Program-made: the position numbers and the translations under genes
Origin: Homarus americanus
Taxonomy: Eukaryota; Arthropoda; Malacostraca; Decapoda; Nephropidae
Direction of reading: 5' to 3'
NCBI RefSeq assembly: GCF_018991925.1
Contig: NW_024737068.1
Location: 12,971,317 to 13,035,316, forward strand
Length of the DNA: 64,000 bases
Part shown: positions 12,010-23,859 of the stretch, piece by piece
Layout of the letters: each line of letters begins with the position of its first letter
Numbering within the stretch: the stretch's first letter is position 1
Notes under the pieces: model-generated
Seen by the model: the letters and a program-made list of their open reading frames with translations, nothing else
Database searches by the model: none
Told to the model about the DNA's origin: nothing

Positions 12010-12240
12010 GCGGGACTACGGTGGGCTGATAAGGATGGGGAAAAGGGAGAGGGGGAGGGAGCGTTGTGTAGGGGAAAGGGGAGATGGTGTTCTGTATGGG
12101 AGGGGAAGGGTATAGTATGAGGGTAGGGGAAAGTTGTGTAGGGGAAGGGAAGGGTGTAGTGTAAGAGGAGGGAGTGCTACGTAGGATTAAGAGAAGGGAT
12201 GTGTAGAGAGAGCGTGAGGGGGTGTAGTGAAAAGGTACAC
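12010..12240. repeat. G-rich degenerate repeat (GGGGAAGGG)
   Basis: Purine-rich plus strand with repeated GTGTAGGGGAA phrases. Confidence 0.7.
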
Positions 12241-12486
12241 AGTACACTACTTTCTTCTTTGTATACAGTAGGCAGCTACCAGACAGGGAGGTACTACCGC
12301 CTGGGAAGATATTGGAAGCATAATGTGTTGTCTAATGGTAGACTCTGCTGCCATATGGCATCACGAAAATTGTGACCAAGTCCCAGGTTGCTGATCTGAC
12401 TTTCTGCCTCATTTACACACAATTGCAGGGTCTCATTTGTGTGTCTTACTTTGGCAACACATATATTGTTACTCACTTATTATTTA

Positions 12487-12492
<6 letters not shown>

Positions 12493-12564
<72 letters not shown>
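12493..12564. repeat. (ATT)n microsatellite
   Basis: Pure trinucleotide array; translates to poly-Ile. Confidence 0.97.
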
Positions 12565-12565
<1 letters not shown>

Positions 12566-13145
12566 ATTTTCGCACCCCAGGTTCCGATGTGGGTCAGTGA
12601 CCTGTGCCCGAGTTGGCTAATCCCCGTAAAAAAAGTTATTTATTGATACCGTTTTTTAGTTATCCATGTAAGTTATTATAATATTTCAGAGTCTTTTATT
12701 CACTATTTGTGTATACTTGACCCACACACATATACAGTATGTATAAGAATGAAACATCTGTGTATATTATTTCTCTCACAAGTTTAACATCATTAGACCC
12801 GAGGAGAGATGTACAGAAAACGGACCCACATGTAGAGAAAACGGTTCCATTTTTCTATTCTCTTGTACAAATTAATTAGTCATTTCTAGTTAATTTATTT
12901 ACTTATTAATGTATTCGTTGTTTCTTATTACAATATATTTCCTTTTTACGATCCCCGGAAGATTTCACCTACAAAGTTGCACCTAAGACACTGGATTGAA
13001 TATACGGTTGTCCTAATGCATTTATTTTAACGTTTTAATATTATAGAGTTTGAAACAAGAGTAAGATGAATGGTTAATCATCAACTGGATCAATTTATCC
13101 TACATTTTATACTTACAATATCTTTAATGGTTGCTGTAAGATCAT
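12565..13145. other. Intergenic, unique
   Basis: AT-rich; no gene or repeat of note. Confidence 0.5.
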
Positions 13146-13206
13146 AGGTTAGGTTAGGTTAGGTTAGGTTAGGTTAAGTTAGGTTAGGTTAGGTTAGGTT
13201 AAGTTA
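13146..13206. repeat. Interstitial telomeric repeat (TTAGG)n
   Basis: About twelve units of GGTTA (= TTAGG), two of them AAGTT variants. TTAGG is the ancestral arthropod telomere motif, so this is an interstitial telomeric sequence. Confidence 0.92.
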
Positions 13207-13850
13207 ATAAGTATTGTATGTCTACGTGTCCACATACACTGGGATAGTGTGTAGAATTTATTTTGTTTGCGTTCATATTTGCTGTTTTTTTCCTGTAATT
13301 AAAATGTTTGTTTTCTAAATGTCGTAAAAATGCGAGAGATGGAAATTTATGGACGTGGAATTTTAGATATATATATTACAACAATGGTCTGGATTCAGTA
13401 CGAGTTTGTTGTTAATATTTAGTGAATGTTACTTTGTCTGCCAGTGAATGAGAAGGATACTCGACATTTAACTTGCTTTGAGCTGAGATAAAGTAGAAAT
13501 TCTGAAGAATAGAAAACCAAAATTCTGACAAAAATAATAAATAAATAATTAAACAAATGAAGAGGTAAATAAATACACTTACATTCATATATTTAACTGA
13601 GATATAAGAAACTATGAAACTAAAGTTATTTGAGATATATTCACTAAATACATTTTTATATATTCCCGGTTAAATAAAAAAAATACAACTGGATATAACA
13701 GCATATTCAGTAAAAGCATTTGGAAATACATTCTTCCTCGATTCGTGAAATATTTTCTTAAGGTCGTAAAATTTACAGCTGGGGTGTTTCTCAGGGTAAA
13801 GACTTTCACCTGTGCCAGAGTTATAGTGTACAAGTGGAGGAGTGGTTTAT
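13207..13850. other. Intergenic, unique
   Basis: AT-rich sequence without recognisable gene. Confidence 0.5.

Positions 13851-13851
<1 letters not shown>

Positions 13852-13944
<93 letters not shown>
13852..13944. repeat. (TC)n microsatellite
   Basis: Long uninterrupted TC array, followed by TCC/TTC. Confidence 0.97.
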
Positions 13945-13946
<2 letters not shown>

Positions 13947-14052
13947 TCTCCTTCGTCCTCACCTCAACAGTTCTCCCTCAATTCATTCTTCCCTTTCTCC
14001 ATGCACATTATTAACTGTGTCAGGTCACTTAACCAGAGTCTGTGGTCAGACG

Positions 14053-14053
<1 letters not shown>

Positions 14054-14100
<47 letters not shown>

Positions 14101-14113
14101 CCACACACACACA
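14054..14113. repeat. (CA)n microsatellite
   Basis: CA array with a few CACACC/CTCA interruptions. Confidence 0.95.
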
Positions 14114-14229
14114 GGTCACTCAGCACCGTCCAGGTAGGATAAATTCGGCCTTATTATCCGTGTTAGGAAGGCAGCCACAAGACATCTCCCTAACCTGACA
14201 CTTTCACCTGTCGGTAATTGGCATCATTA

Positions 14230-14640
14230 CCTGTGTCTGAGCAGCAGGGAGAAGGGGATGTCTGAGGTGGAGGAGAAAGAGGAATATATGGTGATGGAGG
14301 GAGGGGGAGAGGTAGGAACAATTTGGTGGGAGGAGAGAAAGGGGGAAGTGTGAAGTGGAGGAGGGAAGGAGAAGGAGAAGGAATGTGTAAGGTGAAGGGA
14401 GAAGGGGAAGAATGTAATAGGGGAGAGAGAGGGGAATGTGTGAGGTGGGGGAAGCAGGGAGAGGGGATATGTGATGTGGGGGAAAGGGGAAAGAATGTGG
14501 GGGGAAGCTGTGGAATGTGGTGGAGCTTTGGGGCTTGTGTAGTTACTGTAGTGGATCAGGGAGGTGGAAGATGTGGTGGAGTTTGTTGATGGAATATGAA
14601 AAGATGGTGTGGAATAAGTGAAATGTGGAGGTGGTAGACC
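14230..14640. repeat. Purine-rich (GGGAGAAGGGG) degenerate repeat
   Basis: GA-rich plus strand with irregular GGAGAAGGGGA and GAATGTGTGAGGTGG phrases; translations are Gly/Glu-rich artefacts. Confidence 0.75.
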
Positions 14641-14803
14641 GTAGATTAGTTGGTGTGGAAGTGAGGTGATGGTGAGGTGAGGAGTCGTATCCTTCCTTAC
14701 CTGTCCTCACTCCAAAATAATAGTAATTAAGGAAAAATATGAAGAAAAAAATGTGATACGAATTTATACAGTGGAGTAAAGCCATCGTCAATATAAAGAA
14801 TAT

Positions 14804-14804
<1 letters not shown>

Positions 14805-14848
<44 letters not shown>

Positions 14849-15150
14849 CACCATCACCATTTCCAACAAACTCGACCACCACCACACATCACCTCCAACA
14901 AACACCACCACCACCACACATTCCCTCCAACAAACACCACCACCACCACACATTACCTCCAACAAACTCGACCACCACCACACATTACCTCCAACAAACA
15001 CCACCACCACCACACATTACCTCCAACAAACACCACCACACACCATCCAACAAACACCACACCACATCACCTCAACAAACCTACCACACATCACCTCCAA
15101 CAAACACCACCACCACCACCACACATTACCTCCAACAAACACCACCACCT
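14805..15150. repeat. (TCA)n and ACC-rich minisatellite
   Basis: A pure TCA array to about 14845 is followed by about eight irregular copies of ACATTACCTCCAACAAAC plus CACCACC. The minus-strand open frame (Val/Gly/Trp repeats with an Asp run) is a repeat artefact. Confidence 0.9.
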
Positions 15151-15351
15151 TTACCCTCCCATCATAAAATATGTATCAAGTTGGAGTTGTGTGTTGGAGG
15201 AAGTGTCCCCTAATCCTCTCTCACCTCAGCTGTTGTTCAGGACCACGCTAGACAACTCCCGTCCAATAGTGCTTACTGCCACCTCCAGCTGACCCGCCTC
15301 TCACCACAACACTCCCGAGGGCGCAGGCTGAGTGGGGTTTGTCCTCTACCT

Positions 15352-15354
<3 letters not shown>

Positions 15355-15391
<37 letters not shown>

Positions 15392-15408
15392 TGTGTGTGT
15401 GTGTGTGT
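15355..15408. repeat. (TG)n microsatellite
   Basis: TG array with one A interruption. Confidence 0.96.
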
Positions 15409-15576
15409 CATCAGTAAAAAAAAACACACACGCACGAGACTGTATTTCGTCTCGTGGGAGGACTTATGGAGCGAGAAATGTTTTGGGGGAAATGTTGCGA
15501 GTCGGAGCCAGTGATGACGTTCACGTGTGGGTGATCAGCTTCCGGGTACAAGTCTACCCCTCGTACAAGAGCTCAA

Positions 15577-15578
15577 CC

Positions 15579-15620
<42 letters not shown>
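15577..15620. repeat. (CAGA)n microsatellite
   Basis: Pure tetranucleotide array. Confidence 0.96.
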
Positions 15621-15621
<1 letters not shown>

Positions 15622-15934
15622 TACATGCTAGACACAGAGTCCCCCAATCTTTAGGTCAAACATCAACGACACTCCCTCATAACTAATTATTATACAGAAT
15701 GTACTAACACGCTCTCATATAATGGTAAAAGAAAAAAAGAGGAAAAGTTCAACAAGTATGTATTGCACAGTTTGCACTACAGTATAAACTTTTACTAATA
15801 TATGACACGGGGAACCTAGGCTGTTGTGTTGTTAGTGCCGGGAGGAGGGCTGATGAGTCTCGTCTTACCTGTTGTGTTGTGTATAAATAAACCCTTGCCC
15901 TCCTATACCTCTCACTACTCTCCCACACCTGTTA

Positions 15935-15937
<3 letters not shown>

Positions 15938-15973
<36 letters not shown>
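15938..15973. repeat. (GT)n microsatellite
   Basis: Pure dinucleotide array. Confidence 0.96.
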
Positions 15974-15975
<2 letters not shown>

Positions 15976-16009
15976 ACCCCTTCACCTGAGAGACGATCAC
16001 TCCACACCG

Positions 16010-16230
16010 TAATGCTTGGAGGATCACCACACGAGAAGGTGTCAAGACTTTCGAGTTATCCCGACTGCATACCAGGGCATGCAAGCGCCAGCGCCGGAAA
16101 GACGTTACCGCCGCCCCTCCCTCACTAGATGTAGCCCTCCACACGTGCAACATCTGTGGACGACCCTGCCGGTCCTGTATCGGCCTCTCAGTCACCTCAA
16201 AGCTTCAGAGCTCACCAATGAAGGTGACAT
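16010..16230 (+). pseudogene. Decayed LINE ORF2 C-terminal fragment (zinc knuckle end)
   Basis: In the frame whose TGC codon starts at 16146 the translation reads a basic stretch (RACKRQRRKDV) and then HTCNICGRPCRSCIGLS. This CxxCG-x-x-C-R-S-x-IGL arrangement is the kind found at the very C terminus of reverse transcriptases of some animal non-LTR retrotransposons, usually followed by a ...SHLR/K histidine motif. Here the expected SHLKASE appears only in another frame (about 16185-16210), so a frameshift breaks the motif. The fragment is short, with no reverse transcriptase domain upstream, so it would be a 5'-truncated, decayed copy. It could be coincidental. Confidence 0.4.
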
Positions 16231-16269
16231 CTTTAATAACTCACATCATTGTATTGTTACTGGATGATC

Positions 16270-17190
16270 GTTATATTCGATTCCGAGTGGCAGCAAAGTA
16301 GTAATAGTAGATACCTACAACATCCCGAAATTAAGTCAATCTTCATAAATATAAATAAATATGTTTATCAGCGTAGTGTGTGACTATTCATTAGTTAATT
16401 CTTTAAAACGTCCTCCAATAGTTTGGTGCCATAAAAGTTTTGATATCGTTAATATTAGGCACCCCAGCTTATTAACCTGGCAATTAAACAACCTTACACT
16501 AAACTAAATTAATCCTTCCTCCCGAGGTAGCGTCAAGGTGAAATAATCTAGGGTGTCCAATCTTCAGGTGATCCATTTTTTATAACAATCGAGTTTTAAT
16601 TTTTATACTTTAATGAATATATCAAACTGTTTTTAATTCAAATTTCTAATATAAATTATTTTGAAAGTTATCCAAATTGTCCTTAAAATATCGATTCAGA
16701 ATGATTTGTATGTCACGACCGAAGAAAAATTACGACTGCACGAAAAGTAATCCTCTCAACTCACATGTTTGGTGCACTTGTCGTATGAATTCTCACTCAG
16801 TCTCAGGTTGAAAAATGGCCTCCATACTGATCGATGTTGATGTGGGTTTACTGATGACAAATACTGCCCTCTATAATGCTACCTTGGCATAAGTACTCGG
16901 GGAAAATTATACTGTACATGATACTTTAGATAGAAGGAAAAAAATTATAATATATCATAGTATAAAAAGATAAAGAGACAGATTATTAGAATATATCATT
17001 ATTTATTTATTTATTTATTTGTTTATTGAGAGAGAGAGAGACTCAAAGTTCGCCTTGTTTTCACCAACATTATAAATCACAATAACAATGCGTCACTAAA
17101 CCGTCTCTTTAGTGGGAGTCCATCTCTCATATGCAAATTAGTTTCCTGGGGAGTTGGTCTTAATAGGTGTGGAAAAGTAGAGTTAGTCGT
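16270..17190. other. Intergenic, unique
   Basis: AT-rich sequence with short ATTT and GA runs near 17000-17040; no gene. Confidence 0.5.
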
Positions 17191-17194
17191 TGAA

Positions 17195-17197
<3 letters not shown>

Positions 17198-17254
<57 letters not shown>
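17198..17254. repeat. (GT)n microsatellite
   Basis: Pure GT array. Confidence 0.97.
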
Positions 17255-17256
<2 letters not shown>

Positions 17257-17559
17257 ACAGAATTATAAATCCTTTGACCTGTAAGTAAATAGTCATACAT
17301 TTCACTTAACGCCATAATAATTAAGCTTCAACAACGGCAATATATATACATTCGTATCTTAATTAACTCGCCTGTATTATAATTAACAAACAGTCATTCA
17401 GATTCTTCTGGATATTCTGAATTACAAGATTTATTTTTTTAATTCTTTTCTGTTACATTTTCGTTCCCGAGTTCGCTTGAGATTCCTGCAGATTACGTGG
17501 AATATTTCCCCAAAGGTTTCTCTTCAACATTACTACGCTGGAGGATGAGCCCACGTACA

Positions 17560-17830
17560 GGGTGAGTATACCGCGAGGGAGGCAAGGAGGGAGGGTGGGA
17601 AGAAGCCAAGGGGGAAAGGAAGTCAGGAAGAGCGGAGAAAAGAAGGGGGGGTGGAAGGGAGGGGAATGGGAAGGGTGGGGAGAGAATGATGATGGCTGGA
17701 AGTGGCGTGGGAGGAGGGGAAGACAGTTGGAGGCCAGGAGAAAGGGAGGCGAGGAGGGACGGTACAAGAGAGAGGGAGGAGGGAGGGGATGAAAGAGAGG
17801 GGGGGGACTGAGAAAGGAGCACAGATAGAT
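17560..17830. repeat. Purine-rich tract (GGGAGG)n
   Basis: Strongly strand-asymmetric G/A tract; open frames on both strands are low-complexity. Confidence 0.8.
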
Positions 17831-18096
17831 ACACACTCAGAGTAAACACAGCTCAACTCCCCAAACAGAGCCTAGGTTGTGAACTTAACACACACCGAGC
17901 ATGATGAGGTGAATTTTCCGAGGCAAAAATCCCTGTTGTTTCAATGTCGTTGTGTTGTCAGCAGCTGGCGATAGTAACCGATATATTTGTTGATAATGTT
18001 GGGCGTTTCTTGTATACAAACAACTAGAATGTACACACGTATCGATATAGAGTTTGCATTCGCTATATTGTGCAAGTTGTAATGTTGCACGAAAAA

Positions 18097-18162
18097 ATGC
18101 GTGCGTGCGTGCGTGCGTGCGTACGTGCGAGCGTACGTACGTACGTACGTGCGAGCGTGTCT
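18097..18162. repeat. Compound (GTGC)n-(GTAC)n microsatellite
   Basis: GTGC units pass into GTAC units; GTAC is self-complementary, so this can form a hairpin. Confidence 0.9.
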
Positions 18163-18589
18163 GTGCGTGTGTGTGTGACATAGTAATGTCGTGAGGATGG
18201 CGGGGTAGCGCGGCCTCACTGTCTGTCTCCCAGACAACAAAACTCCGGGCAGTTTATTTTTGTGTTATGTTGACGTCAGGAGTAAGACAGAAAGAAATTG
18301 AGAAAACTAGGTGGGTAGAAACATTCACTCCATGTCTTTCACTACCATTAACCACATATGGTACTCCTTCAGCTTGAACACAACCCATGATGATCTACAA
18401 ACAGTTTAATTATATGTGAAAATACTTTAGAAATCAGTATCATAAAATAATATCAGTGACAATGAATAAGTTTAGTATACACAAGTAGTTGAAAAAATTT
18501 GCCGGAGGACGTAAAGAAAGAGCAGACAGCCTCCCGGTGTCGTGTGGGCGACTGACTCACTGGACCACTAGTCAAATGTCCTTGTCTTC

Positions 18590-18596
18590 TATATAA
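18590..18596 (+). promoter_or_regulatory. Candidate TATA box
   Basis: TATATAA lies about 240 bases upstream of the host exon at 18829, in unique sequence. No clear arthropod initiator is correctly spaced; TCAG at 18633 is about 40 bases on. AT-rich sequence makes this weak. Confidence 0.2.
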
Positions 18597-18828
18597 GACC
18601 TTAAGTTTATCTAGTCCCTGAGCAAAAGGGCTTCAGATTATAGACCCTTCGTGTGTACAGTATATGGTCACGAGTGGACAGTCCTTGGACTCCTTAGAGT
18701 ATGTTGACCCCACTCAGTGTGCAAGACTCTTAACATCATAGAACCCTGGAAGCCAAGTTAATCCCTTAAGGTCTTTGATGCATGATCGTCGGATAATTAG
18801 ACTTTGAGTGTACTGACCTTTGCTTCAG

Positions 18829-18962
18829 GGTGCCCGAGTTGTACCCGAGACCCTAAGCTCATAGACTCGACGATACACAGAGTGATTGAGTCAGTGATTG
18901 AGAGACGGCCGCCATGGACCCCGCCAGGATCCTGCAGATCATCACCAACAGCACGTGGATGG
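18829..18962 (+). CDS. First coding exon of an unidentified host gene (coding part 18914-18962)
   Basis: The exon is bounded upstream by a textbook acceptor: branch-like TACTGAC, a pyrimidine stretch and TTCAG ending at 18828. Downstream is a consensus donor, G|GTGAGT, at 18963. Translation would start at ATG 18914 in the ideal context GCCGCCATGG, with an in-frame TGA at 18899-18901 confirming that nothing further upstream is coding in this frame. The 16 complete codons read MDPARILQIITNSTWM and the exon ends in phase 1. NST is an N-glycosylation sequon, so an extracellular or luminal N terminus is possible but unproven. The protein family is not recognised. Codons are GC-richer than the flanks. 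The next exon in phase is at 19144. Confidence 0.6.
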
Positions 18963-19143
18963 GTGAGTGGGCCAGCAACCTCTCAGTACCTCTGCTTTTT
19001 CTCTTTATCCTCCTACACTTTCTTGTTCACCTCTCCTTCTTCTCCCGCTTTATACAGTTTCCTTAGCTATTAATAATATGTTATACGTGTGAACTTATTT
19101 TCATATTTAATGTAATTTAGTCTTCAGTGTTATTGTGTTCCAG

Positions 19144-19175
19144 CGGACACCAGTTTCTCTCACCTCAGCAACAGT
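19144..19175 (+). CDS. Candidate 32-nt microexon, second coding exon of the same gene
   Basis: Preceded by a good pyrimidine tract and acceptor (GTGTTCCAG ending at 19143) and followed by a consensus donor GTAAGT at 19176. Joined to the previous exon (phase 1), it reads through without a stop as A-DTSFSHLSNS and ends in phase 0. The intron would be 181 bases. The match of phase, both splice sites and absence of stop supports it, but 32 bases is short enough for chance. No third exon was located. Confidence 0.45.
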
Positions 19176-19317
19176 GTAAGTTATTTACCGATATTAAATC
19201 ATATTACTTTAGGTCAATAATATTGTCAGAAGCGTTCATGACACTACCTGATGAACCCAAAAAATTACCTGTGTGATGCACCAGACAAATATGTACTGTA
19301 TACGTACAGGTAGAGAG

Positions 19318-19318
<1 letters not shown>

Positions 19319-19360
<42 letters not shown>
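19319..19360. repeat. (GT)n microsatellite
   Basis: Pure GT array. Confidence 0.95.
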
Positions 19361-19365
<5 letters not shown>

Positions 19366-19475
19366 TGGAATTAACAAAACATAGTAATAATAGTATTATC
19401 ATTACAATACCAAAAAGTCAGAAATACAATTACTCTTCTAATTAATACAGGTAAATGTTCAACCTCCACTTCACA

Positions 19476-19481
<6 letters not shown>

Positions 19482-19543
<62 letters not shown>
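19482..19543. repeat. (GA)n microsatellite
   Basis: Pure GA array. Confidence 0.97.
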
Positions 19544-19544
<1 letters not shown>

Positions 19545-20864
19545 ATTTCTTGCTTGTTCCCCCAGGAGGTACAGTACAAGATCAAACATTGTCAAAATGG
19601 ATACGAGTACACAATATAGAGATTCATTTCCCTGTCCATTACATCAATTAAAAATGTCCTTCATGAATAAGATGTCATCAGTGTGATTGTTGAAATGATG
19701 AAATAAATAATACCGACAATCTAAAATTTAATTAGTCTGTGTGGTGTAATTTTCTTTCACTCTTTAATGTTGTTTTCTGCTGCTTACATTTCTGAAGTAC
19801 ATCTCTTGCCCTATAGAAGATTGTGCCGTAAACCTTTTCCGTGTACATATATATAGATGGAGAGTCTGTACTGTACGTTGGTAAAAATATATAAGGAAAT
19901 TTAGCTTCATGTATACTTAGAGAATTTATATGAGCGTTTATATGTATATTATTGACCATATATGAGTTTTTAAATATTCTTGATGGATATAAGTGATTTT
20001 ATATTATTAATTACCATATATTAGGGTTTATATATTATTAATGAAAATATATGAGCGTTTACATATTATTATTGGACATATATGAGCGTTATATCAGGTT
20101 TAGGTCGTCAGCAAGGAACAATGGGTGTCAGCCTCACTACACTAGGCTGACAGTAACAGATATGCGTCATTACGGAGTCTTTTCACATCGTGTATTTATC
20201 TTACGATGTCAATTACACCATGACAAGGTACTGGATGTCACCCACGTCCCGGGCCTTTGTGGGTGGTGCTAAAAAGATCCACCTTTAAACTTTTTACAGG
20301 CTTATTTTTTCGTTCCGCTAATTACTTTGTTTTTTATGTGTGTTTGTTTAAGATAAATATGTAGTGACGCCAAGAGAAATATTTAATGCCTGTGATGTTA
20401 TATAAAAAATAGAACGTGTGAATTTTATATTTGTTTTCGATAATTAAAAAACAAACATAGAATTACGACGAGTATTTGATACATACAGTATATATATATA
20501 TATATATATATGAATTAGTTATACCTCCAGAGATAAAATAGAGAATGGGGAAATTTATGTATATTTTTTTCAGTAGATATTAATAATATTTTAAGAGTAT
20601 TAATAAGAATAATATTTTAAACGATTTCATACCAGTCAACATTGTGATCTCCCGTAACATACAGTATAAATGAACTTTGAACGTGGAAGAGAAAGCACTG
20701 TATCCCCCCCCCCCAAAAGTTTATGTTGGGCCGGACGACACGAGGCAACTGGCGATGAAAAGGATGTCTTTATTTACCTCCACTACAAACTGTCGACCAG
20801 GGGACAAAGGTTCTGTTCCCTGAAAGACAACAAGCATTCTCCAGTGTAGTGTAGTGTGGTGTAG
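19544..20864. other. Unique AT-rich sequence (intron or intergenic)
   Basis: Contains short ATATATGAGCGTTTATAT-like phrases repeated three or four times between 19920 and 20090, a TA run at 20487-20511 and a C9 run at 20705. No exon could be supported. Confidence 0.5.
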
Positions 20865-21110
20865 AGCTACCACTACCACCATACCACTATCATATCTACT
20901 ACCATTACGTTCACTACCACCACTATTACCACTGCTGCTTCAACCACAACCATTGCCACTGCCACCACTACCATTACCTCCCCACCTCCATTATCCACCA
21001 CCCTTACCACCGCCACCACCATCAGCCACCATCATTACCATCAACCATCACCATTTCCACCGCCACCACCACCAGCCCTACCTACATTACCACCACCACC
21101 AACACCAAGA
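20865..21110. repeat. (ACC)n-rich degenerate trinucleotide tract
   Basis: ACCACC and ATTACC repeats; translates to Pro/His-rich artefact. Confidence 0.85.
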
Positions 21111-21748
21111 CTTGACAGGTCTTTGGGTTCTGAATCTCTCTGGACTTAATTTACCTAACGAGACCTCAGGGCGTCCCCTCCTACACAAGGAGTCTTAGTC
21201 ACCCCTCCAGGAGCAGGCCACGTCTGAAGCCTCACCACAAATTCCACCTGAGGGAGTGAGAGAGAATTCCGCCTTTCATTCGCTGCGTCAACATAATTTC
21301 GGCATCTACTTTGGATCTACAAATTCATTTTCTAATTATTTCTGTAGATTCGCGCGTTCATTCATCTTTTATTGATGAAATAAATGTCTCGGTAAGAGGT
21401 GAGTCTGGTGCATGTACGTAGACTCTGCTGAGGTGAGTGCTGTTTGAGTACTGTAGGGAGAGTACTGTTGGGTTGAGTACTTGCTGAGGTGAGTACTACT
21501 GGCGTGAGTACTGCTGGTAGGTGTTTAGTCCGGGTAAGGGCCTTGAGGCTGTGTAACGTAGGAGGGAGAACATTGGTTGGTGATGCGTTCCCTTGTTGTT
21601 GTTAGGAGACAGTTAATAACGAAATCCGGCTGCCGTCCTTCCTTTACTCCCTCCTCTTTACAGCTCTCGCTCCTCTTTACACGTCACCCCCTCCTTCTCC
21701 ACCTATCCCTCCACTCTCTTTTCTTATCCTGTCTTATCTCCCTCCTCT

Positions 21749-21751
<3 letters not shown>

Positions 21752-21822
<71 letters not shown>
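21752..21822. repeat. (TC)n microsatellite
   Basis: Pure TC array within a 300-base pyrimidine-rich segment (21650-22000). Confidence 0.97.
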
Positions 21823-21828
<6 letters not shown>

Positions 21829-22145
21829 CTCCTTCCCCCACATCGTCCTCCTGTCTCCTCTCCTCACATTCTGTTCCTATTCCCTCCTCCATTTCTCTTT
21901 CCCAGCAATTATTTTTCCTTTCTTTCCCTCCTCTTCCAAATCCTCCTCCTTTTTTTCCCTTTCTTCTCGTCCTCCCTTCGTTTCCTTTTCTGATTTTCTG
22001 GATCTCTCAATTTTTATGTCGTGTCCTTTGACTGTTCTCTTCCTCCTTTATCTTCTATCGTGTTCTGCCCTTCGTCTGCCTTCTTCAGTCAGGTAGAATT
22101 TTCACATAAGATTCTAAAAAGGTTGTCATAATAAATTTCCTACAG

Positions 22146-22206
<61 letters not shown>

Positions 22207-22350
22207 ACTAACTACTACTACTGTACTTTTAAGGGCAGACTGAGGGCGATATTTGGTCTAGGAAAGATACTGTCCCTATACAAGCGTCTTACAGTAGGGG
22301 GGGGGTGGAGCGGCAGAGACTGTGTATTGACGATGTGCTTATGGCTCGAT

Positions 22351-22387
<37 letters not shown>

Positions 22388-22519
22388 GCTTTCTCTGTGT
22401 TAGCTTATCCCCTGAGCTAAAGCTGAATCGTGAGCAGCTGAATGTCTTCCTGGAATGCCAACAGAGGAACAGGTCCTAGTTGATGTGATGATGGTGGCAT
22501 TGTTCTATCTTGATCACCT

Positions 22520-22738
22520 GAGGGAAGAGGCCCTGAAGGAGGAACACCTGATGGAATAACACCTGAGGGAAGAACACCTGAAGGAGGAACACCTGAGGGA
22601 GGAACACCTGAGGGAAGAACACCTGAGGGAGGAACACCTGAGGGAGGAACACCTGAGGGAATAACACCTGAGGGAAGAACACCTGAAGGAGGAACACCTG
22701 AGGGAGGAACACCTGAAGGAGGAACATCTGAGGGAGGA
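22520..22738. repeat. 15-bp minisatellite
   Basis: About 14 copies of GGAACACCTGAGGGA with AAGGA and ATAAC variants. The minus strand reads GVPPSG/GVLPSG repeats as one open frame of about 108 codons; this reflects a unit length divisible by three. Confidence 0.93.
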
Positions 22739-22940
22739 ATCACAACTAACTTCTACCCAAATTCAACAAAATAGCTTTTTCGGAATTTGCGATTTTTTTT
22801 TTAAATATTTGATATGAATAATGTATTTAGATAATAGACTGTAGTGGTAGAATTAATTGACGGGGTATTAAGATATTGGTGAATATATGGTGTGGTAATA
22901 GAGTCTCGTCCTGTGGTAGAATTTGTGGTCACTAGCGCAG

Positions 22941-23100
22941 AGGACAACATTACGATATCTTAACTTTCACCAACTTCGTATAACAGAGGATACTGTTACG
23001 ATATCTTAACTTTCACCAACTTCGTATAGCAGACGATAGCTTTCCGATAGCTTAACTTTAACCAACTTCGAATGACAGGGGATAACGTTACGATATCGGG
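22941..23100. repeat. 46-bp tandem triplication
   Basis: Three copies plus a partial one of a 46-base unit containing TTAACTTTCACCAACTTCGT, increasingly diverged downstream. Confidence 0.88.
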
Positions 23101-23859
23101 ACATTGACAATTTAAGAGGGCAACTAACTTACCTTTACTTCAACTTCGTCTCTTATACGAAACTGATCATAACGAAAATACTGTAATAATAATACTGCCT
23201 TAGGTTGTTGCAGTTGACGTCGAAATTGCTTTGCTCTTTGATATGGAAATTCAACCGAAGGAATACTGATAGCGGTCTGTACTTTGATGTGGGTCATTAC
23301 AGTTCGATTCTTCCTCTCCTCTGGGAATAACGTCGACGGTACAGACGTAATGTTATGTAATGTTATAACTATTACTCTTATTTTTGTTTTGTTTTTAATA
23401 AATAGAATATTTTTTTTTAGCAGTTTAGTAATTAATTTAGTTGCTGCATTTCATTTTCGAGTTTAGTAACAGCTAAGGAAAGGATGCTAAAATTTTAACT
23501 TTTTTTTTTAACTAGTCCTTGTAGAATATTGTACTGAATGTTAATGAATGATGTGAAAAATCTCTCGTGCTGTAGGAAATTTATTATGACAACCTTTTTA
23601 GAATATTAATGTGAAAATTCTACCTGACGGAACATAAGGATTTCAACATTTCCCAAATCGTCCTTCCGGTCTCGCCCTCATAAAAATTTTAATTGTACAC
23701 GAAACAGAAGATAATGATGAATATTATTTAATTCATATTTTCGTTTGGTTAAGAATATTTCTCCTTTACTGTATTACGTTAAACTGATGCAAGAATAGTG
23801 ATGTATTTCTTTATAACCTTCAGGGTTTTTGTAATATATTGTGGGAAACATCACGACCT

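Larger units (their letters stand above)
22088..23628. repeat. 1.5-kb segment bounded by 65-bp inverted repeats
   Basis: The left arm 22088-22153 (GTCAGGTAGAATTTTCACAT ... CTACAGCACGAGAG) recurs as a near-perfect reverse complement at 23562-23628, with one or two small differences. Between the arms are (GA)n at 22150-22205, (CA)n at 22353-22385, a 15-bp minisatellite and a 46-bp triplication, but no coding sequence. It could be a non-autonomous element with terminal inverted repeats, or two copies of a dispersed repeat in opposite orientation. No target-site duplication is apparent. Confidence 0.6.

Noticed and set aside
22417..22743. 108-codon minus frame of GVPPSG repeats resembling an elastomeric protein
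   Set aside because: Generated by a 15-bp minisatellite between inverted repeats; no signal peptide or conserved flank.
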